Of a DNA stretch of 45,742 bases, positions 17,807 through 24,880 are shown one piece after another. Source of the stretch: Stutzerimonas chloritidismutans AW-1 (GTDB lineage: Bacteria > Pseudomonadota > Gammaproteobacteria > Pseudomonadales > Pseudomonadaceae); NCBI RefSeq assembly GCF_000495915.1, contig NZ_AOFQ01000066.1, forward strand, positions 1 to 45,742, written 5' to 3'. The notes under the pieces were generated by a model, which was not told the origin of the DNA, made no database searches, and saw nothing but the letters and a program-made list of their open reading frames with translations. The position numbers and the translations under genes are program-made. Numbering within the stretch: the stretch's first letter is position 1; every line of letters starts with the position of its first letter.

Positions 17807-17808
17807 TC
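17795..17808 (-). promoter_or_regulatory. Candidate FleQ box upstream of pelA
   Basis: On the minus strand the sequence is GACATTTAATTGGC. Compared with the FleQ consensus remembered from P. aeruginosa, GTCAnTAAATTGAC, it agrees at 10 of 13 defined positions and keeps the near-palindromic form. FleQ represses pel at low c-di-GMP and activates it at high c-di-GMP in P. aeruginosa. The site is about 115 bp upstream of the pelA ATG and overlaps the tetR stop codon by two bases. Consensus match by eye only. Confidence 0.35.
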
Positions 17809-18499
17809 AATCCAGCTCGAAATCCAGGTGCCATACTTCCCTTACAGTTACGTCTAACGGCACCCGAAACCGCCGACACAGCTCGCCATAATTCACCCGC
17901 GCAGCGTCGGCGACAACGCCCTCCTCCAATACCAGCACCTGATAAACACCCCGACACAGCAAGGCCTCGCTCAACCGGTCCGAACGAATGCCACTAGTGG
18001 AAAGGAAGCGCACCCAAGACGTGATTATGATCCAGGCGTTAAGCGCGATGTCCTCAACCTGGGCGGGATCCATCAGCAGAATGCCGGCATCGACGAACCC
18101 CTGATAGATCGCCCGGGCATGCCGCAGGCAACGGCCGGCGAACGCCTGGTAGCGCTGGGCGAGCTGCGGATTGGCATCCAGCAGGCCTTCCAGATCACGA
18201 TGGAGAAATCGGTAATCCCACATCGCGCCCAGCAGCGCTTCGAGGTAAAGCGCCTTGTCCTGGACTTGCATTTCCCGCTCCGGCGGCAGGCGCAGGAACT
18301 GGTCGACACGCGATTCGTACTGCCCGAACAGCTCTGCGACGATCGCCTGCTTGTTGGGGAAGTGGTAGTACAGATTGCCCGGCGAGATGCCGAGATGGGC
18401 GGCGATGTGGTTGGTCGTAACGTTCCGCTCGCCCTGGGCGTTGAACAGCCCCAGGCTGGCTTCGATGATGCGGTCACGGGTCTTGGTGCGGGATGCCAT
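17807..18499 (-). CDS. TetR-family transcriptional regulator
   Basis: 230 residues from ATG 18499: MASRTKTRDRIIEASLGLFNAQGERNVTTNHIAAHLGISPGNLYYHFPNKQAIVAEL is a full TetR helix-turn-helix (about 8-55), with the recognition helix SPGNLYYHFPNK. The C-terminal part is all-helical and should bind a ligand and form the dimer interface. The gene diverges from the aldehyde dehydrogenase operon with 130 bp between starts, and that gap holds a perfect 16-bp palindrome placed in the promoter spacer, so it most likely represses that operon. The effector is unknown; an aldehyde, alcohol or acyl compound is a guess from the regulated genes. Remembered orthologue: P. aeruginosa PA0367. The longer open frame up to 18700 crosses the palindrome and is not plausible. 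The pel operon lies directly downstream on the same strand. Confidence 0.88.
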   Translation of the reverse strand: MASRTKTRDRIIEASLGLFNAQGERNVTTNHIAAHLGISPGNLYYHFPNKQAIVAELFGQYESRVDQFLRLPPEREMQVQDKALYLEALLGAMWDYRFLHRDLEGLLDANPQLAQRYQAFAGRCLRHARAIYQGFVDAGILLMDPAQVEDIALNAWIIITSWVRFLSTSGIRSDRLSEALLCRGVYQVLVLEEGVVADAARVNYGELCRRFRVPLDVTVREVWHLDFELD

Positions 18500-18571
18500 G
18501 AGGCGGCGAGTTCTCGGCGGCGAAGCGAAGGAAGTAACGGTACACGCCAGCAGGCGGGTAAGCACGTCTCG

Positions 18572-18600
18572 TTGACAGTTTAGAGTAATTACTCTAGAAA
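18572..18600 (+). promoter_or_regulatory. Sigma-70-type promoter of the aldehyde dehydrogenase operon
   Basis: A consensus -35 TTGACA (18572-18577) is followed by a 17-bp spacer and a -10-like TAGAAA (18595-18600, 4 of 6 consensus bases). This gives a start about 20 bp upstream of the AGGAG Shine-Dalgarno and 25 bp upstream of ATG 18630. The whole spacer is taken up by the TetR-type palindrome, so operator occupancy would block RNA polymerase. Confidence 0.7.
18581..18596. promoter_or_regulatory. Perfect 16-bp palindrome, probable TetR operator
   Basis: TAGAGTAATTACTCTA is its own reverse complement. It sits between the -35 and -10 elements of the rightward promoter and overlaps the first two bases of the -10. 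Size, symmetry and position between a tetR gene and its divergent neighbour are those of a classical TetR-family operator. The same site could also autoregulate tetR. Confidence 0.75.
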
Positions 18601-18629
18601 TCCTCCAGCACATCGCATCAGGAGCCCGC

Positions 18630-20042
18630 ATGTCAGCCGAAATCCCGCAAGCGCTGGTCGCCATGGAGGCCCTGTTCGCCCGCCAGCGTTTGGCCTTCAC
18701 CGCCGCACCGATGCCTTCGGAAGAGGATCGCCTGCGTTGGCTGGACGCCCTGCGCGATGTGCTGGCCAGCCATCAACCGGCGCTGATCGAGGCAATCGCT
18801 GCGGATTTCGGTCATCGTTCGGCCGACGAAACCCTGCTGGCGGAAATCATGCCCAGCCTGCACGGCATCCGTTACGCCAGCCGTCACCTGCGGCGCTGGA
18901 TGAAACCCTCACGCCGGCATGTCGGCCTCGCCTTCCAGCCAGCCAGCGCACGGGTGGTCTACCAGCCGCTGGGCGTGGTCGGCATCATCGTGCCGTGGAA
19001 CTATCCGCTCTATCTGGCCATCGGGCCGCTGATCGGCGCGCTCGCCGCCGGCAATCGCGTGATGCTGAAAATGAGCGAGTCGACGCCTGCCACCGGGCAG
19101 CTGCTCAAGGAGCTGCTGGCGCAGATCTTCCCTGAAGATCAGGTAGCGGTGGTGCTCGGCGATGTAGAGGTCGGGCAAGCCTTCGCCCGGCTGCCGTTCG
19201 ATCACCTGCTGTTCACCGGTTCGACACACATCGGCCGCGAGGTGATGCGCGCGGCAGCGGAGAACCTGACACCGGTGACGCTGGAGCTCGGTGGCAAGTC
19301 GCCGGCGATCGTCTCGGCCAGCGTCCCGTTGGCCGATGCCGCCGAGCGCATCGCCTTCGGCAAGTGCATGAACGCCGGGCAGACCTGCGTCGCGCCGGAC
19401 TATGTGCTGGTGCCGCGCGAGCGTGTCGAGGGCTTCGTCGGTGCCTACCGTGAGGCGGTACAGCGTCTGTATCCGAGCCTTGCGGACAATCCCGACTACA
19501 CCGCGATCATCAATGCGCGTCAGCTGACGCGACTGCAGGACTACCTCGACGATGCGCAGGCCAAGGGCGCGCATGTCGTGCCGCTGTTTGCCGAGGCGCA
19601 GCAACGGCGCATGCCGCACTGCCTGCTGCTGAACACCACCGACGACATGCGCGTGATGCAGGAGGAAATCTTCGGCCCGCTGTTGCCGATCGTGCCGTAC
19701 GCCGATCTGGACGAAGCGGTGGCTTACATCAATGCACGCCCACGACCGCTGGCGCTGTACTACTTCGGCTACGACCGCAGCGAGCAACAGCGCATGCTGC
19801 AAACCACCCACTCCGGCGGCGTGTGCCTGAACGATACCCTGCTGCACGTCGCCCAGGACGACCTCCCCTTCGGCGGCATCGGCCCGTCCGGCATGGGGCA
19901 CTACCACGGCCACGAAGGCTTCCTCACCTTCAGCAAGGCCAAGGGTGTGTTCATCAAGCAGCGCTTCAATGCTGCCCGGCTGATCTACCCGCCCTACGGC
20001 AAGTGGTGGCAGAGGCTGATCTATGCGCTGTTCATCCGCTGA
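18630..20042 (+). CDS. Aldehyde dehydrogenase, coniferyl-aldehyde-dehydrogenase-like
   Basis: 470 residues, ATG 18630 with CAGGAG seven bases upstream. Diagnostic ALDH motifs: VPWNYP (about 122-127), FTGSTHIGREV for the NAD(P) loop (about 196), catalytic Glu219 in LELGGKSP, and the nucleophile Cys253 in NAGQTCVAPDYVL. The variant APDYVLV after the Cys and the C-terminal tail with a hydrophobic end (RLIYPPYGKWWQRLIYALFIR) match the coniferyl/fatty aldehyde dehydrogenase group, where the tail can associate with membranes. It oxidises an aldehyde to the acid; chain length and natural substrate cannot be read from sequence. First gene of a three-gene operon with a Tat protein and a GMC flavoprotein, which together could carry an alcohol through the aldehyde to the acid. 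Confidence 0.88.
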   Translation: MSAEIPQALVAMEALFARQRLAFTAAPMPSEEDRLRWLDALRDVLASHQPALIEAIAADFGHRSADETLLAEIMPSLHGIRYASRHLRRWMKPSRRHVGLAFQPASARVVYQPLGVVGIIVPWNYPLYLAIGPLIGALAAGNRVMLKMSESTPATGQLLKELLAQIFPEDQVAVVLGDVEVGQAFARLPFDHLLFTGSTHIGREVMRAAAENLTPVTLELGGKSPAIVSASVPLADAAERIAFGKCMNAGQTCVAPDYVLVPRERVEGFVGAYREAVQRLYPSLADNPDYTAIINARQLTRLQDYLDDAQAKGAHVVPLFAEAQQRRMPHCLLLNTTDDMRVMQEEIFGPLLPIVPYADLDEAVAYINARPRPLALYYFGYDRSEQQRMLQTTHSGGVCLNDTLLHVAQDDLPFGGIGPSGMGHYHGHEGFLTFSKAKGVFIKQRFNAARLIYPPYGKWWQRLIYALFIR

Positions 20043-20057
20043 TGCGTGGCTGAAGCA

Positions 20058-20588
20058 ATGCACGACCTGTCTCTCAATCGCCGCGGCCTGCTCAAGGTCG
20101 GACTGCTCGGCGGCGCGCTCCTGGCCGGCGGTGGCTTGCTCAGCCGGACCCTCAGCGCCTCGGCGGACGGCGCGGCGAGCGGCTTCTCCGTGCTGCGTGA
20201 CAGCGATCTGCCCATGCTGCGCCGACTAACGCCGTTGCTGCTGGAAGGCTCGACGGCGCCCAGTGACATGCCGCAGGCCGTGCAGACCACCCTCGTCAGC
20301 CTTGACCTGGGCCTGCACCACTTGTCGCCCGCGCTGCTAAGCCAGGTACGCCAGCTGTTCGACGTACTCAGCCTGCCACTGACCCGCGGGCCGCTGACCG
20401 GAATCTGGAGCGGCTGGGAGGTCGCCTCCGATGATCAAATACGCGCGTTCCTGCAGCGCTGGCAAAACAGCTCGCTCGCCCTGCTGCGCCAGGGTCATGC
20501 CTCGCTGCTGCAGATGCTCCTCATGGCCTGGTACGCCAGCCCCGCCGCCTGGGCGCACTGCGGTTATCCCGGACCGCCGAAGGTCTGA
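20058..20588 (+). CDS. Tat-signal protein, probable small subunit of the adjacent GMC dehydrogenase
   Basis: 176 residues from ATG 20058 (MHDLSLNRRGLLKVGLLGGALLAGGG). NRRGLLK is a twin-arginine motif (Arg8-Arg9) followed by a hydrophobic stretch, so the protein should be exported folded. The mature part is helical with no metal or haem motif. The next gene encodes a GMC flavoprotein without its own signal peptide. In gluconate and related dehydrogenases a small Tat-signal subunit carries the flavoprotein across the membrane; by analogy this gene may do the same. An in-frame GTG at 20046 is an alternative start with poorer spacing. Remembered orthologue PA0365, function unassigned. Confidence 0.75.
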   Translation: MHDLSLNRRGLLKVGLLGGALLAGGGLLSRTLSASADGAASGFSVLRDSDLPMLRRLTPLLLEGSTAPSDMPQAVQTTLVSLDLGLHHLSPALLSQVRQLFDVLSLPLTRGPLTGIWSGWEVASDDQIRAFLQRWQNSSLALLRQGHASLLQMLLMAWYASPAAWAHCGYPGPPKV

Positions 20589-20604
20589 CTGACAGGAGGC
20601 ATTC

Positions 20605-22200
20605 GTGCCCGTTCCCGACTTGTTTGCTGCAGGCCTTGCCCGTGGCTGGACCACATACGACGGGTCGCGACTGGAGGACGATCTGACCCTGGAGGCCGAC
20701 GTCGCCATCGTCGGCAGCGGCGCAGGCGGCGCCACAAGTGCGGAGGTGCTGAGCGCCGCGGGCTACAAGGTGCTGCTGATCGAAGAAGGTCCGCTGCGCA
20801 CCAGCAGCGACTTCGACATGCAGGAGGCCCGCGCCTACCGCTCGCTCTATCAGGAAGCCATCGGCCGCACCAGCAAGGACGGCGCCATCACCATCCTGCA
20901 GGGCCGCGCGGTCGGCGGCACCACGCTGGTGAACTGGACCTCGAGCTTTCGCACACCGCCGCAAACATTGCAGCACTGGGCCAGCGAGCACGACGTCAGC
21001 GGGCTGTCGGTCGAGGCGCTGCAACCCTGGTTCGAACGCATCGAACAGCGCCTCGGCATCGCGCCCTGGGCCGTGCCGCCGAATGCCAACAACGCGGTGT
21101 TGCAGCGCGGCTGCGAAAGCCTCGGCCAGCACTGGGCGGTGATCCCGCGCAACGTGCGTGGCTGCTGGAACCTAGGCTATTGCGGCATGGGCTGCCCGAC
21201 CAACGCCAAGCAGTCGATGCTGGTCACCAGCATTCCGGCGCTGCTGGATAAGGGCGGCGCACTGCTCTACCTCGCGCGCGCGGAACGCCTGTTGATGCAG
21301 GGCGAGCGGGTCGTCGGCCTGGACTGTCTGGGCATGGACGACCGCTGCGTGGAACCGAACGGGCGGCGCATCCGCGTCGTCGCCAGGCACTACATACTCG
21401 CCGGCGGCGGCATCAACACACCGGCACTGCTGCTGCGCTCGCAGACGCCCGACCCGCACCAACGCGTCGGCAAGCGCACCTTCCTGCACCTGACCAACTT
21501 CTCCGCGGCGCAATTCGACGAGCGCATCGACGCCTTCAGCGGCGCGCCACAATCGATCTATTCCGACCACTTCCAGTGGCGCGACGGGATTGCCGGGCCG
21601 GCGGGCTACAAGCTCGAAGTACCGCCCATCCATCCCGCGCTCGCGGCCACCCTGCTCGGCGACTTCGGCCCGGAGAATGCGCAGCGCATGGCCGAGCTGC
21701 CGCATACCCACGCGATGATCGCCCTGCAGCGCGACGGCTTTCATCAGGACAGCGCCGAGGGCACGGTCGAGCTGCGCAGCGACGGCAGCCCGGTGCTCGA
21801 CTACCGCATGACCGACTATGCCTGGAACGGTATCCGCCGCGCCTTTCTGAGCATGGCCGAGATCCAGTTCGCCGCCGGTGCGCGCGCCGTGCTGCCCCTG
21901 CATGCCGACGCCCATTACGTGCGCACGCCCCGCGCCGCCCAGGAGCTGATCGAGGGTCTGGACCTTGCGCTGTACCGCACCCGTCTTGGCAGCGCCCACG
22001 TCATGGGCGGTTGTGCCATGGGTGATGACCCACGCTGGGCCGTGACAGACAGCCTCGGTCGGCACCATCAGCTGGCCAACCTGTCGATACACGACGGCTC
22101 ACTGTTCCCCACCAGCATCGGCGCCAATCCCCAGCTGTCGATCTATGCGCTGTGCGCCAAACTCGCCACGGAACTGGGTGATCGCCTGCAGAAGTCCTGA
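20605..22200 (+). CDS. GMC-family FAD-dependent alcohol dehydrogenase/oxidase
   Basis: 531 residues from GTG 20605, preceded by a strong ACAGGAGG. The FAD-binding motif is ADVAIVGSGAGGATSAEVL (GSGAGG about 37-42), followed by GRAVGGTTLVNWT, a GMC signature. At the C-terminus the catalytic region HVMGGCAMGDDP and NPQLSIYALCAKLA complete the family pattern. The Cys-containing insert CWNLGYCGMGCPTNAKQ resembles the long-chain fatty-alcohol oxidase branch rather than choline or glucose dehydrogenases. No signal peptide is present. The gene follows the Tat-signal protein by 16 bp, so the two probably form a periplasmic complex; no cytochrome subunit is encoded nearby, leaving the electron acceptor open. 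Together with the upstream aldehyde dehydrogenase it suggests alcohol-to-acid oxidation. Confidence 0.85.
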   Translation: MPVPDLFAAGLARGWTTYDGSRLEDDLTLEADVAIVGSGAGGATSAEVLSAAGYKVLLIEEGPLRTSSDFDMQEARAYRSLYQEAIGRTSKDGAITILQGRAVGGTTLVNWTSSFRTPPQTLQHWASEHDVSGLSVEALQPWFERIEQRLGIAPWAVPPNANNAVLQRGCESLGQHWAVIPRNVRGCWNLGYCGMGCPTNAKQSMLVTSIPALLDKGGALLYLARAERLLMQGERVVGLDCLGMDDRCVEPNGRRIRVVARHYILAGGGINTPALLLRSQTPDPHQRVGKRTFLHLTNFSAAQFDERIDAFSGAPQSIYSDHFQWRDGIAGPAGYKLEVPPIHPALAATLLGDFGPENAQRMAELPHTHAMIALQRDGFHQDSAEGTVELRSDGSPVLDYRMTDYAWNGIRRAFLSMAEIQFAAGARAVLPLHADAHYVRTPRAAQELIEGLDLALYRTRLGSAHVMGGCAMGDDPRWAVTDSLGRHHQLANLSIHDGSLFPTSIGANPQLSIYALCAKLATELGDRLQKS

Positions 22201-22305
22201 GATTGACTGTCATTCACGACAGATCGCGGCATGGCATTCAGGCTTTACGCTGTCGACACCGAGCCGCTACCATCCACACCCCCACGCATGCGTCAGGACG
22301 CCGCG

Positions 22306-22788
22306 ATGAATCGAGTGTTGTATCCGGGAACCTTCGATCCCATCACCATGGGCCACGCCGATCTGGTGGAACGCGCTTCGCGCCTGTTCGACGAGGTCAT
22401 CATCGCCGTGGCGGCCAACCCCAAGAAGAACCCGCTGTTCCCGCTCGAGCAACGTGTGGCGCTGGCTCAAGAGGTCACCAAGCACCTGCCGAACGTGAAG
22501 GTCATGGGTTTCTCCACGCTGCTGGCGCACTTCGTCAAGGAGCAGCAGGCCAATATCCTGCTGCGCGGGCTGCGTGCGGTTTCGGACTTCGAGTACGAGT
22601 TCCAGCTGGCCAACATGAACCGCCAGCTGGCGCCCGATGTGGAAAGCCTGTTCCTCACGCCGTCGGAAAAGTACTCCTATATTTCCTCGACGCTGGTTCG
22701 GGAGATTGCCTCGCTCAAGGGTGACGTATCCAAATTCGTCCACCCGGCGGTGATGAGCGCCTTGCACGAGCGCTTCGGCCAGAACTGA
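22306..22788 (+). CDS. coaD: Phosphopantetheine adenylyltransferase
   Basis: 160 residues starting MNRVLYPGTFDPITMGHADL. The nucleotidyltransferase T/HxGH motif is TMGH within GTFDPITMGH, and the ISSTLVREI motif near the C-terminus completes the CoaD signature. It transfers AMP from ATP to 4'-phosphopantetheine, the penultimate step of coenzyme A synthesis, as a cytosolic hexamer. AGGA precedes the ATG. Upstream in-frame sequence from 22231 has no family similarity and is excluded. It lies between the GMC gene and fdx, as remembered for P. aeruginosa PA0363. Confidence 0.96.
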   Translation: MNRVLYPGTFDPITMGHADLVERASRLFDEVIIAVAANPKKNPLFPLEQRVALAQEVTKHLPNVKVMGFSTLLAHFVKEQQANILLRGLRAVSDFEYEFQLANMNRQLAPDVESLFLTPSEKYSYISSTLVREIASLKGDVSKFVHPAVMSALHERFGQN

Positions 22789-22861
22789 CGATGCCCGCCG
22801 GACCGCGTCGAGTGCACGCTGGCCGGCGATGCGGCACAATTGCCCGGTCGTAATATTGCTG

Positions 22862-22883
22862 TGCCGTGGTTCGAGCCACGGCA
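22862..22883 (+). repeat. 8-bp perfect hairpin abutting the fdx Shine-Dalgarno
   Basis: TGCCGTGG, loop TTCGAG, CCACGGCA. The last base of the right arm (22883) touches AGGAG (22883-22887), the ribosome binding site of fdx. There is no T-run, so it is not a standard terminator for coaD. It could shield or stabilise the fdx leader. Confidence 0.5.
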
Positions 22884-22895
22884 GGAGTTCGCTGG

Positions 22896-23147
22896 ATGTC
22901 CCTGAAAATCACCGATGACTGCATCAACTGCGATGTGTGCGAGCCAGAGTGCCCGAACAGCGCCATTTCCCAGGGCGAGGAAATCTACGTCATCGACCCC
23001 AACCTCTGCACCGAATGCGTCGGCCACTACGACGAGCCACAGTGCCAGCAGGTCTGCCCGGTGGACTGCATCCCGCTCGACGAGAACAACGTCGAGAGCA
23101 AGGACGAACTGATGCAGAAGTACCTGATCATCACCGGCAAGGCGTGA
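22896..23147 (+). CDS. fdx: YfhL-type 2[4Fe-4S] ferredoxin
   Basis: 83 residues from ATG 22896, with GCAGGAG upstream. Two clusters of ligands are visible: CINCDVCEPECP and CTECVGHYDEPQCQQVCPVDC, the second with the long insertion between Cys residues that marks the Allochromatium/Azotobacter-type (YfhL-like) low-potential ferredoxins. It is a small cytosolic electron carrier. The remembered P. aeruginosa orthologue Fdx1 (PA0362) has the same length and is reported essential there. The stop shares a base with the ggt start. Confidence 0.94.
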   Translation: MSLKITDDCINCDVCEPECPNSAISQGEEIYVIDPNLCTECVGHYDEPQCQQVCPVDCIPLDENNVESKDELMQKYLIITGKA

Positions 23148-24880
23148 TGCTCTCGCGGCGACCGACCCGAAGGACCCGCCTGCTCAGGGGCCTCCAGGGT
23201 TGTCTCGCCGCCCTCCTGCTGCTGGCCTGCGCGGCCCAGGGCAACCCTCTTGCAAACGGCGCCGTCGCCACGGCCCATCCGCTGGCCAGTGAAGTTGGCC
23301 GGCGCATTCTCGAAGCCGGCGGCAACGCCTTCGATGCCACCGTTGCAGTCAGCGCCGCCCTGGCGGTGGTCGAGCCATACGGCTCCGGACTTGGCGGCGG
23401 CGGCTTCTTTCTGCTGCGCGAAGCCGGCGAATCCCCCCACCACAGTTTCCTCGACGCCCGCGAGCGCGCACCCGCCGCTGCCACGCCGGACCTGTACCTG
23501 CGCGAGGGCAAGATCCGGCGCGAACTTTCGCTGAATGGCCCGCTGGCCGCGGCGATACCCGGCACGCCGGCCGCACTGGTCGAGCTCGCGGAGAAGCGCG
23601 GCCGCCTGCCCCTGAAGACCACCCTGGCGCCGGCCATCGCCTTGGCCCGCGACGGCTTTGCGGTGGATTCCGTCTATCGCCAGCGCGCCGGCTGGCGCCT
23701 CGCGGCGTTGCGTGACGATCCGGAGAGCGCGCGGCTGTTTCTCCACGACGGCGACCTGCCCGCCGAAGGCCATCTGCTGCGCCAGCCGGAGCTGGCGCAA
23801 ACCCTGGAGCGCCTGGCCAGGCACGGTCACGACGGCTTCTACCGCGGCGAGTTCGCGAAGAAATTGGTGCAAGGCGTTCGCGCCGCCGGCGGCATCTGGT
23901 CGCTGGAGGATCTGGCCGACTACCACACCGTCGAGCGCGAGCCACTGCGCTTCACCCTCGCCAATGGTCGTGAGCTGATCGGCGCGCCACCGCCGTCAGC
24001 CGGCGGCATGATCCTCGCGCAGAGCCTGGGCATTCTCGAACGCCTGGCCTGGCGCGACGCCGAACCGCTGCAACGCAGTCACCTGGTGGTCGAGGCGTTG
24101 CGCCGGGCCTATCGCGACCGAGGTCTGCTGGGCGATCCGGATTTCGTCGTGTCACCACTGCGACATCTACTTTCAGACCAGTATCTGGACCAGCTCGCCA
24201 GCTCCATCGCCCCTGATCGGGCCACGCCGAGCAGCGCATTGCCGCCAGCGCCACGCTGGCGCGAGGGCGAGCACACCACCCACTTCGCGGTGATCGATGC
24301 CGAAGGCAATGCGGTGGCGGCGACGCTATCGCTGAACATGATGTTCGGTGCCGCCTTCAGCGTGCCCGGCACCGGTGTGCTGCTCAATGACGAGATGGAC
24401 GACTTCGCCGCCGACATCGACGGCAGCAATGCCTATGGCCTGAAGGGCAGCAGCGCCAACGCCATCTCCGGCGGCAAGCGTCCGCTGTCGAGCATGAGCC
24501 CGACTTTCATCGAAAGCGTCGAGGAGTTCGCCGCCTTCGGCACGCCCGGCGGCAGCCGCATCCCGAGCATGGTGCTGCTTTCGGCACTGTCTTACCTGGA
24601 TGGCGAACCGGTGCAGGCCTGGCCAGCAGTGCCGCGCTATCACCACCAGTACCTGCCCGACGTACTGCAGTACGAAGCCGACGCGTTCACCCCGGCACAG
24701 CTGGACACCCTGCGCGCGCGCGGCCACCAGCCCAGGCTGATCGAACGCGACTACGGCAACCAGCAGGTGCTCTATTGGCACAAGCCGAGCGGCACGGTCG
24801 AGGCGGCCAGCGACCCGCGCGGCATCGGCCAGGCACTGATGGTGCCAGCACGCCGCGAGCCGGTTACAGCTGCAGAATGA
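23147..24880 (+). CDS. ggt: Gamma-glutamyltranspeptidase
   Basis: 577 residues from ATG 23147, which overlaps the fdx stop as TGATG. A signal sequence with LLLLACAAQG leads it out of the cytosol; the LLAC could also act as a lipobox. GGT motifs are clear: LASEVGRRILEAGGNAFDATVA, GSGLGGGGFFLLR, and the autocleavage/nucleophile site EGEHTTHFAVIDAEGNAVA, where the first Thr (about 377) becomes the N-terminus of the small subunit, then KRPLSSMSPT and GTPGGSRI. It hydrolyses glutathione and other gamma-glutamyl compounds or transfers the glutamyl group in the periplasm. Its 3' end overlaps the convergent Na/Pi gene by 17 bp. Confidence 0.95.
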   Translation: MLSRRPTRRTRLLRGLQGCLAALLLLACAAQGNPLANGAVATAHPLASEVGRRILEAGGNAFDATVAVSAALAVVEPYGSGLGGGGFFLLREAGESPHHSFLDARERAPAAATPDLYLREGKIRRELSLNGPLAAAIPGTPAALVELAEKRGRLPLKTTLAPAIALARDGFAVDSVYRQRAGWRLAALRDDPESARLFLHDGDLPAEGHLLRQPELAQTLERLARHGHDGFYRGEFAKKLVQGVRAAGGIWSLEDLADYHTVEREPLRFTLANGRELIGAPPPSAGGMILAQSLGILERLAWRDAEPLQRSHLVVEALRRAYRDRGLLGDPDFVVSPLRHLLSDQYLDQLASSIAPDRATPSSALPPAPRWREGEHTTHFAVIDAEGNAVAATLSLNMMFGAAFSVPGTGVLLNDEMDDFAADIDGSNAYGLKGSSANAISGGKRPLSSMSPTFIESVEEFAAFGTPGGSRIPSMVLLSALSYLDGEPVQAWPAVPRYHHQYLPDVLQYEADAFTPAQLDTLRARGHQPRLIERDYGNQQVLYWHKPSGTVEAASDPRGIGQALMVPARREPVTAAE

